Shown here piece after piece: positions 33,354 through 41,220 of a DNA stretch of 64,000 nt (the stretch's first letter is position 1; each line of letters starts with the position of its first letter). Under the pieces are notes generated by a model that worked only from the letters and a program-made list of their open reading frames with translations, did no database searches and was not told where the DNA came from. The stretch covers positions 1 through 64,000 of the forward strand of contig CBDFMU010000031.1 of NCBI GenBank assembly GCA_965249785.1, read 5' to 3'. Made by a program: the position numbers and the translations under genes. This DNA comes from M3007 sp965249785. Its GTDB lineage: Bacteria; Bacteroidota; Bacteroidia; Chitinophagales; Saprospiraceae.

Positions 33354-34253
33354 ATGTACATCAAAAAAAATCATGCCTGCACGGGACACCGGGCATCTTT
33401 GTATGCCTTAGCCCCTGGCCGCGACGACCGTCACTTTCTGACGGCGGGTGGCGATGGCTGGGTGGTGGAATGGTCGCTCGACGATCCCGAAACGGGGCAT
33501 TTGGTGGCAGCAGTGGAGACGCAGATTTTTTCGCTGTTGCATTTGCCGGAACGAAACCTGCTGGTAGCAGGCAATATGAATGGCGGAGTACATTGGATAG
33601 ATTGGGCCGATCCATCCCAAACTCGTAACGTGCAGCATCATCAACAGGGCGTATATGATTTATTGGTAGTGGGGGAGTGGCTGTATAGTGCCGGGGGCGA
33701 CGGGCTGCTCACGCGTTGGTCGGTGGCGGAAGGCCGCACGGTGGAAAGTGTACAACTGACCAACCGGCCCTTGCGCGCGTTGGCTTATTCCGCTTTCCGG
33801 CAAGAACTGGCGGTCGGGGCGAGCGACGGCAACATTTATTTGCTGGACGAAACAACGCTGGAAATACGCCAGACTTTGCCAGCGGCTCATTTGCCATCGG
33901 TATTCACGGTGGTCTATTCCCCCGATCAACAAAGGCTCTTGAGTGGTGGCCGCGATGCTTTGCTATGCGTTTGGAATTTGGAAAGAGAGGCCCAACTCCT
34001 ACTGGAAATCCCTGCGCACCGCTTCACTATCAACCACTTAGCGTTCTCGCCTGATGCGCAAATGTTTGCTACCGCCAGCCGCGACAAGACTTTTAAAATC
34101 TGGGATGCCAACACCTGCGAATTGCTAAAAGTGGTGGACACGCTGCGTTACGGTGGCCATATTAACTCCGTCAATCGCCTGCTTTGGCGACCCGACTGCC
34201 TGGTGACGGCGAGTGATGATCGGACGGCGATGATCTGGGAAGTGGGGATGTAA
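33354..34253 (+). CDS. WD40-repeat protein
   Basis: 299 residues from the ATG at 33354 (MYIKKNHACTGHRASLYALA); a GTG 48 bases upstream is less likely. About seven blades are visible with repeating GxDG/SGGRD and VxW/IWD endings: FLTAGGDGWVVEWSL, LLVAGNMNGGVHWIDW, LYSAGGDGLLTRWSV, LAVGASDGNIYLLD, LLSGGRDALLCVWNL, FATASRDKTFKIWDA, LVTASDDRTAMIWEV. A complete seven-bladed propeller, probably a cytoplasmic protein-interaction scaffold. No enzymatic domain. Confidence 0.9.
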   Translation: MYIKKNHACTGHRASLYALAPGRDDRHFLTAGGDGWVVEWSLDDPETGHLVAAVETQIFSLLHLPERNLLVAGNMNGGVHWIDWADPSQTRNVQHHQQGVYDLLVVGEWLYSAGGDGLLTRWSVAEGRTVESVQLTNRPLRALAYSAFRQELAVGASDGNIYLLDETTLEIRQTLPAAHLPSVFTVVYSPDQQRLLSGGRDALLCVWNLEREAQLLLEIPAHRFTINHLAFSPDAQMFATASRDKTFKIWDANTCELLKVVDTLRYGGHINSVNRLLWRPDCLVTASDDRTAMIWEVGM

Positions 34254-34255
34254 AA

Positions 34256-34411
34256 ACTGTTGAGAATGTTGAGGATGTTGAGTTTGCTTCGCAAGTTGAG
34301 AAGGTTGAACGCCCTCTTTTTTTCTCAACAATGCAGGGCTCAACTTTTTTCTCAACATACTCAACAACTTTTCTCAACCGCGTAGCACTCAACCCTTCTC
34401 AACAATCCTCA
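34256..34411. repeat. GTTGAGA/CTCAACA microrepeat hairpin
   Basis: Left arm ACTGTTGAGAATGTTGAGGA with further GTTGAG words, right arm CTCAACTTTTTTCTCAACAT and further CTCAAC words. Sits between the convergent WD40 and coiled-coil genes, the position of a terminator, and overlaps the end of the latter. Confidence 0.8.
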
Positions 34412-35524
34412 CTTCTTCGGTTGTTCTTTCAATATTTCCACATCAAAGCCGAGATCGCGCAGTTTTTCCTGACTCAATTCTTCCAAACTTTTGATTTCCA
34501 ATACTTTGCCGTCTTTGTTTTTGAAAGTTAAAATGATGTTTTCACGGCTTTCCACGTTTTGCTGCGCGGTCTGGGCACGGGCCGTCATTTCGTCGGCGCG
34601 CTGAATAGCCGTATGCAGTTGCTCCAAAGCGATGCGTTCCTTATCTTGGGCTTCCCGGAGTTGACGCTGCATTTCTTCGGTTTTTACGATGTTGTCGCCG
34701 AGCGTTTTTTTGAGATCTTCCACTTGCGCTTTGGCGGTGGCTACTTCACTTTCACGGCCTTTTCGCTCTTCATCAGCGCGTTGGGCATCGAGCCGGGCGC
34801 GTTCGGCTTTTTCGCGACGCGCCAGTTCCTCGCTGTTAATCAGGTCATTACAGTTTTGCAGCGAAAGTAATTTTTCCAAACTCACCAAATCTACCGATAC
34901 CACGTAGTCCAGTTTGAACTGGTCGGAACTGCTGTACACCTCGCCGCCCGCACTAAACACGACTCCACTCACTTCGGTATCGCCGCTGACTTTCTGGAAA
35001 GCGCGGGTGTACACGGTGGTGAGTTTGGCCGAACGTACATAGTAGGTTTTGCGGCGCGTTTCGGGCGTGACGTTGGTAGAAGCGCGGCAAATTTCAACGT
35101 AAGGAATATAGTCCTCTGGCAAAAACGCAGAGCCTACATCGGTGATAATCAATTCATTGATTACATCCTTTTCTACTTTGGTAGAGGCAATGCTGTACGC
35201 GCCGTTGAACTTGAATTTTGAATCAATTTTGGCACTATAAATCACGTCGGAAGTAGCCGTCGTCACCACTGGCGGTTTATCCTGCCGCACGAAGCGAGTC
35301 AGCACGGAAGTTTTATTGTCTTCAATGAGGATCATCGCGCCCACCAACTGGTCAATTTTGCTCACAAAACCCGCCAAACCCTTGATAAAAGTGCGCTGTT
35401 TGTAGGAGGGCGGCAAATCAAATCCCAGCGCGACAGGCGTTAGTTTGATCTTGCGCGAACTTTGGGCCGTGGCAGGCGAGAGGAATAGACAGGCGGCGAG
35501 GAGGAAGGAAAAACGATAGAGCAT
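34409..35524 (-). CDS. Exported coiled-coil protein of unknown function
   Basis: 371 residues from the ATG at 35524, which opens a clear signal peptide (MLYRFSFLLAACLFLSPATA-Q). The first 200 residues are mixed alpha/beta (KIKLTPVALGFDLPPSYK, IYSAKIDSKFKFNGAYSIAS); residues about 215-330 are a long charged coiled coil (ELARREKAERARLDAQRADE ... MQRQLREAQDKE). The end reads ENIILTFKNKDGKVLEIKSL. Likely periplasmic. I do not recognise the family. The upstream extension of the frame is not protein-like. Confidence 0.7.
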   Translation of the reverse strand: MLYRFSFLLAACLFLSPATAQSSRKIKLTPVALGFDLPPSYKQRTFIKGLAGFVSKIDQLVGAMILIEDNKTSVLTRFVRQDKPPVVTTATSDVIYSAKIDSKFKFNGAYSIASTKVEKDVINELIITDVGSAFLPEDYIPYVEICRASTNVTPETRRKTYYVRSAKLTTVYTRAFQKVSGDTEVSGVVFSAGGEVYSSSDQFKLDYVVSVDLVSLEKLLSLQNCNDLINSEELARREKAERARLDAQRADEERKGRESEVATAKAQVEDLKKTLGDNIVKTEEMQRQLREAQDKERIALEQLHTAIQRADEMTARAQTAQQNVESRENIILTFKNKDGKVLEIKSLEELSQEKLRDLGFDVEILKEQPKK

Positions 35525-35644
35525 AGGCTGTGAAATGGAATAATTTTCGCCAAAACGAAAAATCAGTGCTGGAATTTTGTTCCAAGTCCTACCAAAGCCA
35601 ATCTCTTTTTCCCAACTGCGCTTTTCTATCTTTACGACCTTAAA

Positions 35645-36751
35645 TTGCCTCGTCAAGTCTTGTTTTCCAGTTCACCAAATTCCATTTTCTCCGTGTTTAT
35701 TTCCGGCATTCAACAAATTGGTATTGGCGTCGCTGACGTAAAAGCGGCTTTTCGGTGGTATAGCCAGACCTTCGGCATGGATGTGCCCATGTTCGAGGAG
35801 GCCGCCGTAGCGGGCCTGATGTTACCTTATACGGGCGGTCAGCCGCAGGCGCGTCATGCCATTCTTGCCCTCAATATGCAGGGCGGCGGCGGCATGGAAA
35901 TCTGGCAATACACTGGCCGAACGCCTCAGCCACCCGCTTTTCAGCCACAATTGGGCGATCTCGGTATTTTTATAGCCAAAATAAAATGCAAAGATGTGAC
36001 GGCCTGCTTTCAAGATTTACAGAAACGCGGGGTGAATGTGTTGACCAAGCTACTACCGCGCCCCGACGGGAAAGCCCATTTTTTTGTGAAAGATCCCTGG
36101 GGAAATACTTTCGAGGTGGTCCCTACCGATGACTGGTTTACGACTAACCAACCTTTTCAAACGGGTGGTATGTACGGAGCCATAATTGGCGTTTCCGATA
36201 TGGCGCGTTCACAGAAATTTTATGCCGAAATATTGGGCTATGATACAGTAGTATATGACCAAACCAGTGATTTTGCTGATTTACATGGCGTGGACGGCGG
36301 TTCTGGTCGTTACCGACGGGTGCTGCTGCGCCACGCACAACGTCGCGTGGGGCCGTTCAGTCGGCTGTTGGGCGATTCGGAGATTGAGCTCGTGCAGGCA
36401 CTGGATCGGACACCGCGCCCTATATATGACAACCGTTTTTGGGGTGATCTGGGCTTTATTCACTTATGTTTTGATATTACCGGCATGGCCGAAATGAAGG
36501 CATTCAGTGCCAAAAATGGCCACCCATTCACCGTGGATAGCAGCGGTAGTTTCGATATGGGAGAAGCGGCGGGCTATTTTTCCTATATCGAAGACCCGGA
36601 CAAAACGCTCATCGAATTCGTGGAAACACATAGAATCCCGATTTTGAAAAAAATAGGCTGGTATTTGGATTTGCGAAAGCGCAGTGAACCAGCGCAGCCA
36701 CTGCCAAATTGGATGCTAAAAACGTTGGGTTTTGGACGGGTGAAGGAATAG
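35645..36751 (+). CDS. VOC-family (glyoxalase/dioxygenase fold) protein with two domains
   Basis: 368 residues from a TTG; a GTG at 35693 giving MFISGIQQIGIGVAD is equally likely. Two VOC modules are visible: about 22-160 (IQQIGIGVADVKAAFRWYSQ to FVKDPWGNTFEVV) and about 180-330 (GAIIGVSDMARSQKFYAEIL to YIEDPDKTLIEFVETH). These folds bind a divalent metal and act as dioxygenases, lyases or binding proteins; the substrate is unknown. The last 35 codons are duplicated, in diverged form, at 37616-37711, on the far side of an AT-rich gene. Confidence 0.85.
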   Translation: MPRQVLFSSSPNSIFSVFISGIQQIGIGVADVKAAFRWYSQTFGMDVPMFEEAAVAGLMLPYTGGQPQARHAILALNMQGGGGMEIWQYTGRTPQPPAFQPQLGDLGIFIAKIKCKDVTACFQDLQKRGVNVLTKLLPRPDGKAHFFVKDPWGNTFEVVPTDDWFTTNQPFQTGGMYGAIIGVSDMARSQKFYAEILGYDTVVYDQTSDFADLHGVDGGSGRYRRVLLRHAQRRVGPFSRLLGDSEIELVQALDRTPRPIYDNRFWGDLGFIHLCFDITGMAEMKAFSAKNGHPFTVDSSGSFDMGEAAGYFSYIEDPDKTLIEFVETHRIPILKKIGWYLDLRKRSEPAQPLPNWMLKTLGFGRVKE

Positions 36752-36818
36752 AAGGGAAATCACAAAAATGCAGATTTTTAGTACTTCGTTGCAGGGACGG
36801 AGTTAACACATTTTTAAA

Positions 36819-37604
36819 ATGAAATATATGCATTGCATTCGTGTTTTTAGTTTATTAATTATTTTGGGCACATCTCAAAAATCTCTAAGTCAGATTATTG
36901 ATTTCAGGGATTCGACCCAAATAAAAAATGTCATCCAAGAATATAGAAGTTATTTTTATGATACTACAAAAATATTTATAAGTAATTGTAAATTTAACGA
37001 TTACGGAAAAATAGAGCAAGCAATATCTTATGAGAATAATAACATTCAGAAATCAGTCCGATATTTTTTCGATGATTCACAAAAGGTTGTGAAGGCAGTA
37101 ATATATGATAAAGAAAACCAGCAAATCTACTTACCTGACACAACAATTGAAAGATACATTTATAATAAAGAACATCTTCTAACTGCAACAATTATTACTA
37201 ACATCAAAGATTCTTTACTTTGGATGGAAGCATATCAATACAACGAAAAGGGGGATATGATTCAATCCGAATATTACGAATTTCCTCGCTATTTAAAAGA
37301 TATAATGCCAGATTATGCCAAAGATTCAATGTATTATGACTATGCAAATAATAAAGTATATGGATATACCCTTTCAAAGGATGGGTCCGTTATCATTGAA
37401 TCCGAATCTTCAATAAATCCACATCTTATATCCACCAATGAACGTGATGAAATGGGGAATATGATAGAGAATGAAGATGCCCAGATTATATATGAGTACG
37501 ATACTCACGGAAATTGGATAGATTTAAAAAGTTATAGTAAGGCAAAAGGCATAAAGAAATTAGAATACACTAAAAAAAGAAAAATTGAATATAGGGAAAA
37601 GTGA
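36819..37604 (+). CDS. Exported AT-rich hypothetical protein
   Basis: 261 residues with a signal peptide (MKYMHCIRVFSLLIILGTSQ, cleavage probably after SLS). Repeated Y-D/Y-N-x-x-G-x-x motifs (YQYNEKGDMIQSEYY, YEYDTHGNWIDLKSY) recall the YD-repeat-like antitoxin or surface proteins of Bacteroidota, but no firm family is seen. The coding sequence is much richer in A and T than its neighbours, which points to transfer. It is bracketed by the real and a decayed copy of the VOC gene 3' end. Confidence 0.75.
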   Translation: MKYMHCIRVFSLLIILGTSQKSLSQIIDFRDSTQIKNVIQEYRSYFYDTTKIFISNCKFNDYGKIEQAISYENNNIQKSVRYFFDDSQKVVKAVIYDKENQQIYLPDTTIERYIYNKEHLLTATIITNIKDSLLWMEAYQYNEKGDMIQSEYYEFPRYLKDIMPDYAKDSMYYDYANNKVYGYTLSKDGSVIIESESSINPHLISTNERDEMGNMIENEDAQIIYEYDTHGNWIDLKSYSKAKGIKKLEYTKKRKIEYREK

Positions 37605-37615
37605 AAAGTGTGGTA

Positions 37616-37711
37616 AAAAATAGGCTGGTACCTGGATTTGCGAAAGCGCAATGAACCCGCCTAGCCCTTGCCAAATTGGATGCTGAAAATGTTGGGTTTT
37701 GGACGGGTGAA
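37616..37711 (+). pseudogene. Diverged duplicate of the VOC gene 3' end
   Basis: About 89% identical to 36650-36746. It encodes KIGWYLDLRKRNEPA then a stop, then PLPNWMLKMLGFGRVK, against KIGWYLDLRKRSEPAQPLPN in the intact gene. No start, so not expressed as a protein. Confidence 0.85.
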
Positions 37712-37744
37712 GGATGATGTAAAAGGCTAAATAACTGATTGATT

Positions 37745-38830
37745 ATGAAACACATCCTTCCTGCTTTACTGGTCGCGCTGGCTTTTTGTAATCGTCCGCC
37801 ACAAGCTGTGGTTCCTGCTGCTTCGGTAGTGATTGCGCCCACTTCTCCGCTTCCACCAGAGGCTTCTTTCCCTGCTCAATCGCCGGTGGCGGGTAAAATA
37901 AACGGCCTCACTTTCGTGGCACCGCCCAGGCCGCCCGCCGAAAATCCCATGACGACGGTAACTTCCGTTGGTGCCAACTGGATTGCCGTAGTGCCGTATG
38001 CATTTACCCGCTTAGGGGTGCCAGATGTGCATTATAATACTAATGGGCAACATTGGTGGGGCGAAAGCCCGGAAGGTGTGCGCCAATGTATTCGTATGGC
38101 CCACGATGCTGGCTTAAAAGTGATGCTCAAACCGCAGGTCTACATTCCGCAGGGTTGGCCAGGCAGCCTCGATTTTAGTACATCGGAAGATTGGAAAAAA
38201 TGGGAAGTTGCCTACGAGAATTACATTTTGCCCATGGCGACCCTGGCCGATAGCGCAGGCGTTGATCTATTCTGCGTCGGGACGGAATTTGCCATTGCCG
38301 TGGTGAAACGCCCCGAATTTTGGCAGAGCCTGATTCAAAAAGTACGCGTCCGCTATCATGGTCAGATTACCTACTGCGCCACTTGGGCGGATTACCAAAA
38401 CACGCCTTTTTGGAACGAGGTAGATTTTATTGGCCTAAGTGCCTATTTCCCGTTAGTATCTGCTGAAACCCCAGATGTGGACTCGCTGCGGAAAGCTTGG
38501 CGGCCTATTCGAGAGCAGCTGCGCACATTTAGCGAACAGCATCATAAACCGATTCTGTTTACCGAGTTTGGTTATTTGAGCGTGGATGGCGCGGGTTGGC
38601 GCAATTGGGAGCTGGAAAATGGCGTAGAAAACCGGCCAGTCAATCAGTTGGCGCAGGCCAATTGTCTGGAAGCCTTGCTCTCCACTTTTCAGGCGGAATC
38701 CTGGTGGGCAGGCGGATTTTTATGGAAATGGTTCCCCAATATGCAGGGCCACGAGGGCTACCCGGAACGCGACTATACGCCGCAGGGGAAACTGGGAGAA
38801 GGCGTGTTGCGGAAGTGGTATGGCGGGTAA
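37745..38830 (+). CDS. GH113-like glycoside hydrolase (TIM barrel)
   Basis: 361 residues from the ATG at 37745, with a hydrophobic leader ending LVALAFC, which may be a weak lipobox, and a Pro/Ala-rich linker. The barrel has KINGLTFVAPPRP, GANWIAVVPYAF, LKVMLKPQVYIPQGWPG, the putative acid/base Glu in CVGTEFAIAV and the nucleophile Glu in PILFTEFGYLS, a pattern matching the GH113 mannanase-like family. Expected to be envelope-attached. Substrate unproved. Confidence 0.8.
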   Translation: MKHILPALLVALAFCNRPPQAVVPAASVVIAPTSPLPPEASFPAQSPVAGKINGLTFVAPPRPPAENPMTTVTSVGANWIAVVPYAFTRLGVPDVHYNTNGQHWWGESPEGVRQCIRMAHDAGLKVMLKPQVYIPQGWPGSLDFSTSEDWKKWEVAYENYILPMATLADSAGVDLFCVGTEFAIAVVKRPEFWQSLIQKVRVRYHGQITYCATWADYQNTPFWNEVDFIGLSAYFPLVSAETPDVDSLRKAWRPIREQLRTFSEQHHKPILFTEFGYLSVDGAGWRNWELENGVENRPVNQLAQANCLEALLSTFQAESWWAGGFLWKWFPNMQGHEGYPERDYTPQGKLGEGVLRKWYGG

Positions 38831-38908
38831 AACAATAGGCGAATGGAGCAACCCGACATCCCGATTTTTATCGAGAAGGCAACAGGGAGCGATGTCACAA
38901 GTTTTTCT

Positions 38909-41059
38909 TCAATAAGCCATCAGTTTCCGTATTTGCTTTTTCATCCGTTCCAGTGGGAAAAAATTCTGCTCCAGCGGAATAGCAAACGGTACCGGCGTAT
39001 CCAGACTGGCTGCGCGCATCACCGGTGCATCCAAATGCTCGAATAAATGCTCGGAAATCCAGGCCGCGATCTCGCCCCCGATGCCGCCGAAAAGTGTGTC
39101 TTCGTGTAAGATAAGTACGCGATTGGTTTTTTTAACTGACCTGGTAATCGCCTCATAATCAAGCGGTACCAGCGAGCGTAAATCCACAATATCGGCATCC
39201 AGGCCAAGTTCGCCGACAGCGTGTTCTGCCCAACGAACGCCAAGTCCGTAGGTCAAAATACTTAAGTCTTGTCCTTCGCGTACCTGCCGTGCCTTGCCGA
39301 TTTCGACGGTGTAGAAACCTTCAGGCACCGCCCCGCTTTCCGAGCGGTACATAGCTTTGTGTTCAAAAAACATCACCGGGTTTGGATCATCGAAGGCGGC
39401 CAGCATCAAACCTTTGGCATCATAGGGCGTGCTGGGATACACCACTTTCAAGCCTGGCACGTGCGTGAACCAAGCCTCATTCGACTGCGAATGAAAGGGT
39501 CCAGCCCCCGAACCGCCACCTGTTGGCATCCGAATTACCACGTCAGCGGGCTGCCCCCAACGCCAGTGCTGCTTGGCTAAGTTATTGACAATCTGATTGA
39601 AACCGCAGGTCACGAAGTCCGCAAACTGCATTTCCACCATACTTTTGATACCTTTCAAACTTAGGCCCAGCGCGATGCCGACGATAGCCGATTCGCAGAG
39701 TGGCGTGTTGCGCACGCGGGCTTTACCAAACTCTTCCACGAAGCCCTGCGTGATCTTGAACACGCCGCCGTAATCAGCAATATCCTGGCCCATCAGGACG
39801 AGTTCAGGGTGACGTTGCATAGCGGTGCGCAGGCCATCGGTAATCGCATCAATGAAACGAACAGTGCCCCCTTCCGTAAAGGAAGCCCCTCCTAGCCTCC
39901 CCGTAAGGGGGGGGGACTGGGCCAACTCCGCCGCTGGAGTTGGTTGGTTCTGTTTGGAGAAAGTGTTATCCAAGAGAGAAACAGGATCGTCGCTACGCTC
40001 AATGCTACCCCCGCCTTTTACGGGGGGGATGGGGGAGGCTGCATACACATCCGCCAGTTCTTCCTCGGTATTGGCTATTGGCTCCGGCTCATTGAACATC
40101 ACCTCCACGGCATCCTGAATAGTTTTTTTGTAGTCTTTTCGGAAATTTTCGGCAGTTTCTTCTTGTAAAATGCCTTCCGAGAATAGCCAATGCTCGTAGT
40201 TTTCAAGTGGGTCTTTGGTCGCCCATTCATCCATTAGCTCCTTGGGAACGTATTTGGTACCGCTGGCTTCTTCGTGGCCGCGCATCCGAAAGGTCATACA
40301 TTCAAGCAGGAACGGTTCGGGATTTTCGCGCATTTCCGCAGCGATCTTGCTGATGGTGGCATACACTTCGAGGATGTTATTGCCATCTATTTTGGCACTG
40401 CGCATACCATAGCCTACGGCGCGATCTACCAAATCCTGGCAAGCGTATTGCTCATTTTTAGTAGTGCTGAGGCCGTAACCATTGTTTTCAATGACAAAAA
40501 TGACCGGCAGTTTCCAGACCGAAGCGACGTTGAGGGCCTCATGAAATTCGCCCTGACTGGTCGCACCATCGCCGGTAAACGCCAGCGAGACCTTATTTTC
40601 CTGGCGCAGTTTGTGGGCTAAGGCCACGCCAGCGGCCAGCGAAAGTTGTGGCCCAAGGTGCGAGATCATGCCGACGATGCCGTGTTCCAGCGCACCGAAG
40701 TGGAAAGAGCGGTCGCGGGCTTTAGTGTAGCCCAGCCGTTTGCCTTGCCATTGGCAGAACAGTCGGTCGAGGGGCATTTGGCGGGCAGTGAACACGCCGA
40801 GGTTGCGGTGCATGGTGAAAATCAGCTCATCTGGCTGCAAGGCGCAGGCCGCGCCCACGGCGATGGCTTCCTGCCCAATGCCCGAAAACCATTTGGAAAT
40901 GCGGCCCTGGCGGAGCAGATTGAGCATTTTTTCCTCGATCAGGCGGGGCTTGATGAGTTCGGTGTGGAGATGGAGCAGGGTTTCGGTACTGAGGTCTTTT
41001 CGCTGGTATTCGATAGTGGGCGCGGTGGTGACTGCCATTGCGGTGCGGTTTGTTGCCAA
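38909..41059 (-). CDS. 2-oxo acid dehydrogenase E1, alpha-beta fusion
   Basis: 716 residues. The alpha half (about 1-345) has the thiamine-diphosphate motif GDGATSQGEFHEALNVAS ... ENNGYGLST and RMRGHEEASGTKY; the beta half (about 405-716) has LMGQDIADYGGVFKITQGF, CESAIVGIALGLSLKG, MPTGGGSGAGPFHSQS and LILHEDTLFGG. Such fused E1 chains are standard in Bacteroidota and act on branched-chain 2-oxo acids or pyruvate, feeding an E2 not seen here. The linker between halves is unusual: it is encoded by two GC-rich repeat segments and a short hairpin, and reads as PPVKGGG ... SPPLTGRLGGASFTEGG. Confidence 0.9.
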   Translation of the reverse strand: MATNRTAMAVTTAPTIEYQRKDLSTETLLHLHTELIKPRLIEEKMLNLLRQGRISKWFSGIGQEAIAVGAACALQPDELIFTMHRNLGVFTARQMPLDRLFCQWQGKRLGYTKARDRSFHFGALEHGIVGMISHLGPQLSLAAGVALAHKLRQENKVSLAFTGDGATSQGEFHEALNVASVWKLPVIFVIENNGYGLSTTKNEQYACQDLVDRAVGYGMRSAKIDGNNILEVYATISKIAAEMRENPEPFLLECMTFRMRGHEEASGTKYVPKELMDEWATKDPLENYEHWLFSEGILQEETAENFRKDYKKTIQDAVEVMFNEPEPIANTEEELADVYAASPIPPVKGGGSIERSDDPVSLLDNTFSKQNQPTPAAELAQSPPLTGRLGGASFTEGGTVRFIDAITDGLRTAMQRHPELVLMGQDIADYGGVFKITQGFVEEFGKARVRNTPLCESAIVGIALGLSLKGIKSMVEMQFADFVTCGFNQIVNNLAKQHWRWGQPADVVIRMPTGGGSGAGPFHSQSNEAWFTHVPGLKVVYPSTPYDAKGLMLAAFDDPNPVMFFEHKAMYRSESGAVPEGFYTVEIGKARQVREGQDLSILTYGLGVRWAEHAVGELGLDADIVDLRSLVPLDYEAITRSVKKTNRVLILHEDTLFGGIGGEIAAWISEHLFEHLDAPVMRAASLDTPVPFAIPLEQNFFPLERMKKQIRKLMAY
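39867..40043. repeat. GC-rich repeat segments inside the E1 linker
   Basis: 39867-39913 (CCCCCTTCCGTAAAGGAAGC ... CGTAAGGGGG) and 40003-40043 (CCCCCGCCTTTTACGGGGGG) are partly inverted copies of the CCCC-TAA-GGGG type of intergenic repeat. Between them, 39922-39943 holds the perfect hairpin CCAACTCC/GGAGTTGG. All are read in frame by the E1 gene. Confidence 0.75.
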
Positions 41060-41220
41060 TTAAAAATACTTTGGCCAACCAGCCAAAAGCACCGCAAAGG
41101 TCGGAGAATTTTCGGCCTGCTCATTCAGCGAAGCTATAAAAAGTAAAGGGGGATAATCAAGAAGATTGTTGAGAAATTTGGAAGCTGCTGAAATAGTCGG
41201 GCGAACGAAATTTTTCTATT

